A stretch of DNA of 64,000 bases from Leifsonia sp. CL147 (GTDB taxonomy: Bacteria; Actinomycetota; Actinomycetes; Actinomycetales; Microbacteriaceae). Positions 43,701 to 50,209 of the stretch are shown here, piece by piece; within the stretch, counting starts at the first letter, position 1, and every line of letters starts with the position of its first letter. The translations under genes were made by a program, and so were the position numbers. The notes under the pieces are model-generated. The model saw only the letters and a program-made list of their open reading frames with translations, was not told where the DNA came from and searched no databases. The stretch lies in contig NZ_FOTM01000005.1 in the NCBI RefSeq assembly GCF_900114565.1, positions 165,928-229,927 on the forward strand, written 5' to 3'.

Positions 43701-43727
43701 CGAGCCGATGACGCCGAGGCGGCTCAC
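37800..43727 (-). CDS. Giant membrane-anchored Ig-like/FN3 repeat protein
   Basis: 1975 residues. A short cytoplasmic end and one helix (about 16-40) anchor it with the rest outside. Residues ~45-400 look like a beta-propeller (repeated VALLSQVTGQVWLTS, VDGRAIDLAP). Then come about eleven Ig/cadherin-like domains, each opening with PPVAVDDAFGARPG-like sequence and LxNDxDPDGDxLT, then about four fibronectin III domains (for example SLTVSWIPGAFNNSPITGF). No sortase signal. GTG 43727 overlaps the kinase stop. It resembles adhesins or surface-sensing stalks; partners and ligand unknown. Confidence 0.85.
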   Translation of the reverse strand: MSRLGVIGSWLAAHKSLAATAVSGTAVATLVATLAVVSGGYSAQHLQLNDAAVWVSSDAKKSLGRANTEIDKLNTVVAGTGEALDVVQDGTDVLLVDREANTIAVVDPAKAEAGKSVALPPRSPQVSLAGGHVALLSQVTGQVWLTSVGQLDEFNSGSAPTIDLGGRAVAAMDPSGVLFAYQPASRSLVRVDLEAAAPSTTTQTVATRGDGANVALTTVGGHWALLDPDERTVWVDGRAIDLAPVLPAGSDAVLQQPSAAGNAVWIATSTGLVRVPLDGGKPTRAVTQSGSRPSGAPAAPVTVAGCTYAAWNDGTAWRSCSAAGAGDRSTLRDVPSGATLAFRTNGDRVVLNDGRSGVSWAVQSGNARIDNWDELVSKKSTKELVDQTKQDTAPQFEKQEQPPVAVDDAFGARPGRVTPLPVLLNDYDPNGDVLTIDSFTAVPAAQGSIELTNADQQLQISLPATATGTIGFDYTISDGRGGTATAHVVVSVRTPVENSPPVCVRTAKAVVQTGGRVTAPVLGDCYDPDGDSFYLAGASVPAPDQVTFTPQGQIAYSDHGDGAGVKDVALSLSDGRADSAGLLAVTVRPPGQVPIIADPFAVVAYQGQEVTVAPLDHVRGGNGTVRLSTVPTKADATITPDYQGGTFRFTSDQAGTHNIEYSVTDGVITATGVVRVEVKAPPGAKTTPIAVPHTAFIREQSTQDVDVLSTDIDPSGGVLLVTGATEPGPAAGVRVQVLQQRTLRVTLSRPLEGPVDFHYRLSNGLADTVGTVTIVQLPPLTVHQPPIAAPDSVSVRVDDVVDIPVLANDVQPDGDKLTLDPALATPLPSGAGLLFASGDHLRYLAPAKPGNYTAAYKVYGADGQWATAEVSIAVRERDAATNNPPVPKTVTARVLAGDTVRITIPLSGIDPDGDSVQFIGQETNPQKGAVVASGPDWMDFQAGDYAAGTDTFTYAVVDALGARATGTVRVGIAARVEGARNPVAVEDDVTARPGRTLLVQVLANDSDPDGSPLSVTAVTSLDGKARAKITGNLVTVTAPKTEGAYGFLYTIQNERGGTSQAFLRLTVDAKAPPARPIVSDTTLGLSDILGKDRVDVNVLANVFFADGPVSTLKLSLVPGYTNDAQVTAAKRLRIAIGSKSQIVPFRVANPEDPSVMAYGFVHVPGYDDALPQLKRGIPKLTVVSEKTLTIHLNDYIVAVGGRKVRLTDAATVRATHANGDDLVAGSDTLQFTSSPRYFGPASISFQVTDGSSATDPNGNVATIVLPIDVTPRENQPPVFTGALIDFEPGQTKTVDLTKVTTYPYVKDQGELVYTVQDPRPAGVSTSLDGQKLTITVASGTAKGSTPSLSIGVKDAVNTGQAGRIDIQVVPSTRPLASPQPDRVIAPRGQTTTVDVLANDGATNPFPGTPLRVLAVRGLGTGLPDGVSITPNADDSQLQVAVSATAAPADATLQYEVADATGDPDRYTWGTVTISVQDRPAPVSNVQIAAIGDRSLTVSWIPGAFNNSPITGFDVTMSSAASGAVLSTTQCATTTCAITTPGNGPSDAVTLSVRARNALGLSDPTAYAEPVWSDVIPNAPAGLSSLPLDHGLRISWSKPADAPGASPITSYLVSVGGIANSVQALASDPVGTTYSLNVTADGIANGVAIGFTVASRNDFYQGRTTWNQSQGSGVPAGAPTTTGIAPVATPDTTDGTSATLSWPNVFGDNGKAITDYYAGVFRGPGAPGCSVSGVGTDNPVVHPDPGLQDVQGGSVTFTGLSPNQTYNFIVYAYNGQGCTPAAVVSATPRQSPGSVTGIAVNRRVQNGTTVDFEVTVSYRSGGGANPTFDYQLLDGAAVVDSGTLKGTTGILSGSGGNHYGMPLTVKITRVCEGYPDGSSLCTDQSATQDLGVAVDLSIGGARYDAATHIFTWTSWPTGAYDAVTYSCDGATQLPMPAAGQTASCTAPANDPSPTLTVRVVSKPDTYAVDYPGSALQ

Positions 43728-45154
43728 GTCCCGCCTGCCCTCTCGACGCACTTCTGACCGCTCGGCGTCCCGCTCTTGCCGCTGCGGTTCACCGTGACCG
43801 TGACGCACACGGTCTCGCCGGGCTTCGCATCCACCCGGAACTCGGTCGCGTGCTGCAGGCTCGGCGGCTGGTCGTCCACCGTCACCTGGTAGCTGTCGCC
43901 CTGATGGAGGCCCGGATCGCTCCAGGTGAACACGATCGTGCTTCCGGTGATACGGCCGCTGAGGTCGCGGACGGTCGGGATGTCGTCGCTCGCGCCGGCG
44001 CGCACGAGCACCACCGTCGCGGTGACGGCGAGCACCACCACGAGCGCAGCGCACGCGATCAAGGACAGCACGAGCGCCCGCGACACGCGCGACGGCGGGG
44101 GCTGCTGCTGCGGTGTCTGAGCGCTGCCGCTCTCGCGGATGACGGTCCGGGTCGGCGCCCGCGTGACGGTCGACGCGACAGCTGCCGGCCTGCGCCGGCG
44201 GCGCTTTCCGCCCGGGTCGATGGCGACGACGCCCTTCACGCGCGTCCGGTCCTCCGGGTCGGCCGCCGTGGCCAGCGCCCAGTCGTCCATCGCGACCTCG
44301 ATCGGCGTCTGCGGCAGGGCCAGCTCGGTCTCCACCGCCTGGAGTTCACGGATGAAGTCGAGGGCGCTCCGCTGCCGCTGCGAGGGGCGCCGGGACAGCG
44401 AGCGCAGCAGCACCTGCTCCAGCCGCGGCGGGACATCGGGCCGCCCGATCGGCAGCGGCCGGCCCTTCGTGATGCGCTGGATGAGCTCGGCCGACGTGTT
44501 CTCCTTGTCGGGCACCTCGAACGGGGACCGCCCGGCCAGCAGCGAGTACATCGTCGCACCCAGCGACCACACCTCGCTCGCGATGGTCCCGCTGGTCTCG
44601 TCGAGCAGGACCTCCGGCGCCGACCACGGGATGGAGAGCCCGATCGCCTCCGTCACATCCGCCTCGCTGAGCGTCGCCGCGATGCCGAAGTCGCTCAGCA
44701 CGGGATGCCCGTAGGCGGTGCTCAGGATGTTGGACGGCTTGATGTCGCGGTGCAGAACCCCGGTCCGGTGGGCGGTCTCGACCGCACTGGCGATCCGCAC
44801 CCCGGTGCTGAGCACCTCCGGCACCGACATGGGCTCTGTGCGGTAGCGCTGCCCGATCGCCGCGGAGCACAGCTCCATCACCAGGTACGGCCGGCCGTCG
44901 GAGGACACGCTCGCCTGGTACACGGTGAGGATCGAGGGATGCGTGCTCAGCTGGGCCATGAGGTTCGCCTCGGCCTGGAACATCTGCTTCACCTGGCTGG
45001 TGACGACCTCGGCGAGCATCACCTTCACGGCGACCTGGCGTCGCGGAAGGTTCTGCTCATACAGGAAGACGTCGGCGAAGCCACCCGAACCGAGTACGCG
45101 GACATACGAGAAGCCGGGAAGGTTGGGGGGCTGGGACGGCAAGCGCCGGGCCAT
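43724..45154 (-). CDS. Membrane Ser/Thr protein kinase with FN3-like ectodomain
   Basis: 476 residues. Full kinase motifs: RVLGSGGFADVF glycine loop, VAVKVM lysine, LHRDIKPSNIL catalytic loop, LSDFGIAA, PWSAPEVL. The juxtamembrane linker is Arg/Thr-rich (TRTVIRESG). One helix near 362-385 is followed by about 90 extracellular residues resembling one fibronectin III domain (TIVFTWSDPGLHQGDSYQVT), not PASTA repeats. It probably phosphorylates the two FHA proteins; the PP2C gene lies 150 bp upstream and the giant protein overlaps downstream. Confidence 0.92.
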   Translation of the reverse strand: MARRLPSQPPNLPGFSYVRVLGSGGFADVFLYEQNLPRRQVAVKVMLAEVVTSQVKQMFQAEANLMAQLSTHPSILTVYQASVSSDGRPYLVMELCSAAIGQRYRTEPMSVPEVLSTGVRIASAVETAHRTGVLHRDIKPSNILSTAYGHPVLSDFGIAATLSEADVTEAIGLSIPWSAPEVLLDETSGTIASEVWSLGATMYSLLAGRSPFEVPDKENTSAELIQRITKGRPLPIGRPDVPPRLEQVLLRSLSRRPSQRQRSALDFIRELQAVETELALPQTPIEVAMDDWALATAADPEDRTRVKGVVAIDPGGKRRRRRPAAVASTVTRAPTRTVIRESGSAQTPQQQPPPSRVSRALVLSLIACAALVVVLAVTATVVLVRAGASDDIPTVRDLSGRITGSTIVFTWSDPGLHQGDSYQVTVDDQPPSLQHATEFRVDAKPGETVCVTVTVNRSGKSGTPSGQKCVERAGGT

Positions 45155-45304
45155 CTGCTCCTCCCGTTCGTCGGCGGAACGCGTCGCAGGTGCAAAGCGT
45201 CGGATAAAAGAGTGTCTGGCAATTGTAGGCAGCCGCTTCGCGCCGTCGGCGGGGTCGAACCCGCACTGGGGACAACTCCTTCACCCCCAAGTCGGGGGAC
45301 AGGA

Positions 45305-46141
45305 TCAGTGCCGGGGAGCGGCCCGGTGGGATGCGCCCTCGCGATGTGCGCCGGACTCCGGAGTGGCCAGCACATCGACGACCACGACGGTCACGTTGTC
45401 GCGTCCGCCGTTGCCGAGGGCCGCATCCATCAGCTGCTGTGCGGCGTCGAGCGGCGACGATCCCTCCGCCAGGAAGTAGCGGATGCCGTGCTCGGTGAGC
45501 TCCTTGGTCAGCCCGTCCGAGCAGACCAGCAGCCGGGACCCCGCCACGATCGGGAGCAGGAAGTAGTCGGGGACGGGGTCTTCGTTGAACCCCACGGCCC
45601 GCGTGATGACGTTGCTGTGCGGGTGCACCTCCGCCTCGGCCGGCGAGATGGCGCCGGCGTCGAGCAGCTCCTGCACGATGGAGTGGTCGACCGTGAGCTG
45701 CTCGAGCAGCCCGTCCCGGTAGCTGTAGACGCGCGAGTCGCCGATGTTGAACACCAGCCAGTACGGCGAGCCGTCGACCAGGGTGAGGGCGATCCCCGTG
45801 ACCGTCGTCCCGGTGCCGAGGTCCGTGTGGCCGACGCCGCGACCCATGTCGTCGACTGCCGAGCGCAGGGCCTCGGTGAGCGCCACCTCTCCGACGAAGT
45901 CCGCCTTCACCTTCTCGGCCAGGCGCGTGACGACCGCCGTGCTGGCGAAGTCTCCGGCGGTGTGGCCGCCCATCCCGTCCGCGACCGCGAAGATCGGCGA
46001 CCGGGCCAGGAGGCTGTCCTCGTTGACGCTGCGCCGGTAGCCCGTGTCGCTGAGCGCCGCCCAGGAGAGGCTGATGCGCGCGTCGGTGTCGCCGGGGACG
46101 GCCACTGTGTGGCGTCTGCTGCTGCGACCGATCTGCGTCAC
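45305..46141 (-). CDS. PP2C-family Ser/Thr protein phosphatase
   Basis: 278 residues, soluble. Metal-binding motifs are intact: RRSVNEDSLL, VADGMGGHTAGD, FNIGDSRVYSY, LLVCSDGLTKEL, GGRDNVTVVVV. It should remove phosphate from proteins modified by the kinase encoded next. GTG start at 46141 overlaps the FHA stop (GTGA). A weak hairpin (45284-45298) follows its stop, so the kinase may need its own promoter in the 150-bp gap. Confidence 0.93.
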   Translation of the reverse strand: MTQIGRSSRRHTVAVPGDTDARISLSWAALSDTGYRRSVNEDSLLARSPIFAVADGMGGHTAGDFASTAVVTRLAEKVKADFVGEVALTEALRSAVDDMGRGVGHTDLGTGTTVTGIALTLVDGSPYWLVFNIGDSRVYSYRDGLLEQLTVDHSIVQELLDAGAISPAEAEVHPHSNVITRAVGFNEDPVPDYFLLPIVAGSRLLVCSDGLTKELTEHGIRYFLAEGSSPLDAAQQLMDAALGNGGRDNVTVVVVDVLATPESGAHREGASHRAAPRH

Positions 46142-47346
46142 TCGCGTCCTTCTTCTGGGGCTTCGGTGATCTCGATGATATTACCGTCGCCGATCTCGAC
46201 CCTCGCTCCTGCGAGCACCACGGCGGACTCCCCCGGCCGCAGCCGCCGCGCTCCGCCGGGACCGGTCACAACGGTGCCGTTGGTCGAGCGGAGGTCGGTG
46301 ACGACGACCGCGTCCCCCGACTGCTCGATCCGGACATGCGTGGAGGAGACCTCCTGCGTGGGCGACGGGACCGTGACCAGTCGCGGCCCCGCGCCGGATG
46401 CGACGCGCTGCGGCGCCGGACGGCGGCCGATGACCAGCGGGACGTCGAGGGCCACGCTGTCCCCCGACGGCAGCCGCGCCGCGAACGTCGCAGGAGCCGC
46501 CGGCGGGACGAGGGGCTGCGTCGACGGGAGCAGATCTCCGGTGTCGATCAGCAGCCGGCCGGCGGAGACGCTCGGCGTGTCGCCGGCGGGAACCGCTGAA
46601 CCGGAGCGAGCGACCGGCGGCTCCTCGATGTCGACGGCCCCGGCGAGCTCGTGGGGAGCGGGATGCGCAGCAGGCCGGACATCCTCCTCGCCCTCGGCCG
46701 TCGCCCGGCCACCGAAGAGGCTCGAGCTCGGATTGCGGCCACGGATGATGGTCTCGTCGACGGCAGCGTCGGCCTCCGCAGCCCCACCCTCCGCAGTCCC
46801 GCCCGCAGCGGCCGGCTGCGCCGCCGGCGACCCGCCACGCGCCGCGCGCTCGATCGGCTTCAGCGTCCAGGTCAGGAGCTCACCGTCGGCCACGCCCACC
46901 CGCAACGGAAGCGAGTCCACGGCGAGCCGCGCGACGGGCCCGGTCGCCGCGTCGTCTCCCTGCAGCACCAGTCCGTTCACCGCCCGGAACTCCGCCAGCA
47001 CCCAGGGCTGGACGCCTCCCGCCGAGAATCGCCGGGAGCCCCCGACGGAGAAGACGTCGATCGCGGCCCCGCCGCGCACGACGGCCGTCACGGTGACCTC
47101 GCCCGCCGCGTTCGGCTCGCCGATCTCCGCGACCGCGAACGAGCGCACGCTGTCCGGGCCGGCGAGCGGAAACGCCCCGACGACGGACTCGATGGTCGCG
47201 AGGTCCGAGTCCGCGAGCCAGTACACCGCGTCGACGATCTGGTCGGAGGCCGTGCTCTCGACAGCGGCGACGAATCGCCGGCCGGCGACCAGCAGCCAGC
47301 GGGAGGGACCGGCGGTGGGCGCATACCGGACGAAGCCGCCAGTCAT
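46138..47346 (-). CDS. FHA-domain protein heading the kinase/MoxR block
   Basis: 402 residues. Residues 1-170 form an unrecognised domain starting MTGGFVRYAPTAGPSRWLLV; a Pro/Ala-rich linker (170-300) carries DETIIRGR (Thr199), the kind of acidic-Thr site that Ser/Thr kinases phosphorylate in FHA partners such as GarA; residues 303-395 are FHA (LVIGRRPAP, SSTHVRIEQ, DLRSTNGTVV). ATG 47346 with AGGAGGAG upstream. TACGCT at 47414-47419 (minus strand) might be its -10. The same linker may bind its own FHA domain once phosphorylated (inference). Confidence 0.87.
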   Translation of the reverse strand: MTGGFVRYAPTAGPSRWLLVAGRRFVAAVESTASDQIVDAVYWLADSDLATIESVVGAFPLAGPDSVRSFAVAEIGEPNAAGEVTVTAVVRGGAAIDVFSVGGSRRFSAGGVQPWVLAEFRAVNGLVLQGDDAATGPVARLAVDSLPLRVGVADGELLTWTLKPIERAARGGSPAAQPAAAGGTAEGGAAEADAAVDETIIRGRNPSSSLFGGRATAEGEEDVRPAAHPAPHELAGAVDIEEPPVARSGSAVPAGDTPSVSAGRLLIDTGDLLPSTQPLVPPAAPATFAARLPSGDSVALDVPLVIGRRPAPQRVASGAGPRLVTVPSPTQEVSSTHVRIEQSGDAVVVTDLRSTNGTVVTGPGGARRLRPGESAVVLAGARVEIGDGNIIEITEAPEEGRE

Positions 47347-47549
47347 CGTCGGCTCCTCCTGATCGCTGCGTACGGGATTCCCGCCCCGCACGCTTGTGCC
47401 CGTGGTCGATGCAAGCGTAGCCCGCCGGACGGGCGCCGCGCCGGAGCACGGTGCGCCCCGAGCGCGACTTCTAACGATTTCGTCACCCAAAACGCCGAAG
47501 AGATGCGGAATCGCTTGCCAGGCACCCCATCCGCTGACAGAATCGCTCC

Positions 47550-48032
47550 ATGAGCACCCCTCGGGTAACAAGCGGCCAGAAGGCTGCGGTCATCGACGAC
47601 GTGTCCAAAGCGATCATCGAGCAACTGCAGGTGGACGGGCGCAAGTCCTACGCCGAGATCGGCAAAGCCGTCGGTCTCAGTGAGGCAGCTGTGCGCCAGC
47701 GCGTCCAGAAGCTGACCGAGTCGGGCGTGATGCAGATCGTAGCGGTCACGGACCCCATGCAGCTCGGGTTCTACCGGCAGGCCATGATCGGCGTTCGCTG
47801 CACGGGCGACACGCGCACGATCGCCGACAAGCTGGCGGCCATGCCGGCGGTGGACTACGTGGTGCTGACAGCCGGCACCTTCGACATCCTGGCCGAAGTG
47901 GTGTGCGAGAACGACCTCGACCTCATCACGATGCTCAACTCCGAGATCCGGACGCTGGAGGGCGTGCTCTCCACCGAGACGTTCGTGTATCTGAAACTCC
48001 ACAAACAGTTCTACAACTGGGGAACGCGATAA
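47550..48032 (+). CDS. Lrp/AsnC-family transcriptional regulator
   Basis: 160 residues. An N-terminal helix-turn-helix (AIIEQLQVDGRKSYAEIGKA, LSEAAVRQRVQKLTESGVMQI) and a C-terminal RAM domain that binds amino acids (ETFVYLKLHKQFY). It lies 2 bp before the aminotransferase gene and probably controls it and itself in response to an amino acid. ATG follows CAGAAT by 6 nt, a weaker version of the leaderless pattern. Divergent from the FHA gene; the gap of 203 bp has no other gene. Confidence 0.9.
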   Translation: MSTPRVTSGQKAAVIDDVSKAIIEQLQVDGRKSYAEIGKAVGLSEAAVRQRVQKLTESGVMQIVAVTDPMQLGFYRQAMIGVRCTGDTRTIADKLAAMPAVDYVVLTAGTFDILAEVVCENDLDLITMLNSEIRTLEGVLSTETFVYLKLHKQFYNWGTR

Positions 48033-48034
48033 CC

Positions 48035-49450
48035 ATGACGACAACCGTAGACACGTTCGGCGAGCCCATCACGGCCGATGAGGCGACCCTGCAGGCGAAA
48101 GCGCGCGATCACCTCTGGATGCACTTCGCCCGTCAGTCCGTGATGGAGGAGGGCCACGGCGTCCCCATCATCACCCGCGGCGAGGGGCACCACATCTGGG
48201 ACTCGCACGGCAAGCGGTACATCGACGGGCTCTCCGGGCTCTTCGTCGTGAACGCCGGCCACGGCCGCAAGCGCCTCGCCGAGACCGCGGCGAAGCAGGC
48301 CGAACAGCTCGCGTTCTTCCCGATCTGGTCCTATGCCCACCCCAACGCGATCGAGCTGGCCGACCGTCTGGCCTCCTACGCCCCGGGCGACCTCAACCGC
48401 GTCTTCTTCTCCACCGGCGGCGGCGAGGCCGTCGAGACCGCGTTCAAGCTCGCCAAGTACTACTGGAAGCTGCAGGGCCGGCCGACCAAGCACAAGGTCC
48501 TCTCCCGCGCGGTGGCCTATCACGGCACCCCGCAGGGCGCGCTGGCCATCACGGGCATCCCGGCCATGAAGGAGATGTTCGAGCCGCTCACGCCGGGCGG
48601 ATTCCGCGTGCCGAACACCAACTTCTACCGGGCGGCCGAGATGGGCGCACCGGCCGACGACCTGGAGGCCTTCGGCGTCTGGGCGGCGAACCGCATCGAG
48701 GAGATGATCCAGTTCGAGGGCCCGGAGACGGTCGCCGCGATCTTCCTCGAGCCGGTGCAGAACTCGGGTGGATGCTTCCCTCCTCCCCCCGGGTACTTCC
48801 AGCGGGTGCGCGAGATCTGCGACAAGTACGACGTGCTCATGGTCAGCGACGAGGTCATCTGCGCCTTCGGCCGCATCGGCCACATGTTCGCGTGCGACGA
48901 GTACGGCTACGTGCCGGACATGATCACCTGCGCCAAGGGGATGACCAGCGGGTACTCCCCCATCGGCGCGACGATCATCAGCGACCGCCTGTACGAGCCG
49001 TTCAAGCACGGCAACACGTCGTTCTACCACGGCTACACCTTCGGCGGTCACCCGGTCTCCGCGGCGGTCGCGCTCGACAACCTCGACATCTTCGAGGAGG
49101 AGCGGCTCAACGAGCGCGTGCGCGAGAACTCGCCCCTCTTCCGCGCGGAGCTCGAGAAGCTGCTCGCCCTGCCGATCGTCGGAGACGTGCGCGGCGACGG
49201 CTACTTCTTCGGCATCGAGCTGGTGAAGGACAAGGCCACCAAGGAGACCTTCGACGACGACGAGTCGGAGCGCCTGCTTCGCGGCTTCCTGTCGAAGGCC
49301 CTCTTCGACGCCGGCCTGTACTGCCGTGCCGACGACCGGGGCGACCCCGTCGTGCAGCTCGCTCCGCCGCTCACCGTCGGGCCGGACGAGTTCGTCGAGA
49401 TCCGGCAGATCCTCGAATCGGTGCTGACGGAGGCGTCGAACCACCTCTAG
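48035..49450 (+). CDS. Class III aminotransferase, omega-amino acid/pyruvate type
   Basis: 471 residues. PLP-binding lysine in ITCAKGMTSGYSPIGA, plus FFSTGGGEAVETAFKLAKYY, SRAVAYHGTPQGALAITG and VSDEVICAFGRIGHMF. It belongs to the group of beta-alanine/putrescine/omega-amino acid:pyruvate transaminases, distinct from the two GABA-type copies in this window. Coupled to the Lrp gene. Exact substrate not readable; an amine or polyamine breakdown role is likely. Ends at a strong terminator. Confidence 0.87.
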   Translation: MTTTVDTFGEPITADEATLQAKARDHLWMHFARQSVMEEGHGVPIITRGEGHHIWDSHGKRYIDGLSGLFVVNAGHGRKRLAETAAKQAEQLAFFPIWSYAHPNAIELADRLASYAPGDLNRVFFSTGGGEAVETAFKLAKYYWKLQGRPTKHKVLSRAVAYHGTPQGALAITGIPAMKEMFEPLTPGGFRVPNTNFYRAAEMGAPADDLEAFGVWAANRIEEMIQFEGPETVAAIFLEPVQNSGGCFPPPPGYFQRVREICDKYDVLMVSDEVICAFGRIGHMFACDEYGYVPDMITCAKGMTSGYSPIGATIISDRLYEPFKHGNTSFYHGYTFGGHPVSAAVALDNLDIFEEERLNERVRENSPLFRAELEKLLALPIVGDVRGDGYFFGIELVKDKATKETFDDDESERLLRGFLSKALFDAGLYCRADDRGDPVVQLAPPLTVGPDEFVEIRQILESVLTEASNHL

Positions 49451-49459
49451 ACCTCAGAA

Positions 49460-49515
49460 CACAGGGAAGGGAGGATGCTCGCGCCGAATCGGCGGGAGCA
49501 TCCTCCCTTTCTGTG
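49460..49515. terminator. Bidirectional terminator between aminotransferase and YceI genes
   Basis: Long stem: arms 49460-49480 and 49496-49515 pair over about 19 bp with one bulge (inner AAGGGAGGATGCTC perfect), 15-nt loop. Both converging genes end here. The arm contains the AAAGGGAGG word repeated in other gaps. Confidence 0.88.
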
Positions 49516-49551
49516 CGGGGGTGGTACGGGGGTGGTTCGGGGTGGAGCAGG

Positions 49552-50100
49552 TCAGGCGGCTAGCACGGCCTGGAGCTCGAGCGTGATGGTGACTTCCTCG
49601 CCGAGGAGCACGCCACCGGTCTCGAGCGCGGCGTTGTAGCTGAGGCCGAAGTCCTCGCGGTTGATCTTGGTCTTGGCGGTGGCGCCGGCCTTGTAGTTGC
49701 CGTACGGGTCCTGGCCGAAGCCGCCGAAGTCGAACTCGAAGGTCACCGGCTTGGTGACGCCCTTGATGGTGAGCTCGCCGTCGACGAGGAAGTCGCCGTC
49801 CTCGTGGCGCACGCCGGTCGAGACGAAGTCGATCGTCGGGTGCTCGTCGGCGAGGAAGAAGTCGCCGGTGCGCAGGTGCGCATCCCGGTTCTTGTCCTTG
49901 GTGTTGATGGAGGCGACGTCGGCCTTGGCCGTGACCGTCGACTCGAGGGGGTTCTCGGCTGTCACGAAGGTGGCGTCGAAGTTCTCGAACACGCCCTTCA
50001 CCTTGCTGATCATCAGGTGGCGGATGCTGAACCCGACCTCGCTGTGCACGGGGTCGATGGTCCAGGTGCCAGCCTTGTAGCCGGGGATCTCGATGGTCAC
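49552..50100 (-). CDS. YceI-family protein
   Basis: 182 residues. Lipocalin-like YceI barrel: GTWTIDPVHSEVGFSIRHLM, VTAKADVASINTKDKNRDAHL, DFFLADEHPTIDFVST, DGELTIKGVTKPVTFEF. These proteins bind polyisoprenoids or other lipids; in actinobacteria they are often cytoplasmic or secreted without a known role. No signal peptide here. GTG 50100 with AAGGAG upstream. Located between a nitrogen enzyme and a GH3 gene, no obvious operon. Confidence 0.9.
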   Translation of the reverse strand: MTIEIPGYKAGTWTIDPVHSEVGFSIRHLMISKVKGVFENFDATFVTAENPLESTVTAKADVASINTKDKNRDAHLRTGDFFLADEHPTIDFVSTGVRHEDGDFLVDGELTIKGVTKPVTFEFDFGGFGQDPYGNYKAGATAKTKINREDFGLSYNAALETGGVLLGEEVTITLELQAVLAA

Positions 50101-50209
50101 GGTGTCTCCTTCAGGAAGTCGCGCGCCGGGCGGCCGGTCCACCCGCGTCGATACATGCAAGCGCATGGATCGCGTGGCTATTCCGGAATTCGCGAAAAAA
50201 GTTGACGCG

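Noticed and set aside
38007-43757. An uninterrupted open frame of 1916 codons opposite the giant Ig/FN3 gene.
   Set aside because: Arg/Ala/Gly-rich nonsense composition without domains; a by-product of high G+C in a real gene on the other strand.
45249-45264. On the minus strand GCGGGTTCGACCCCGC looks like the T-arm of a tRNA.
   Set aside because: No matching acceptor, D-arm or 7-nt anticodon loop at tRNA distances; it lies between the PP2C and kinase genes.
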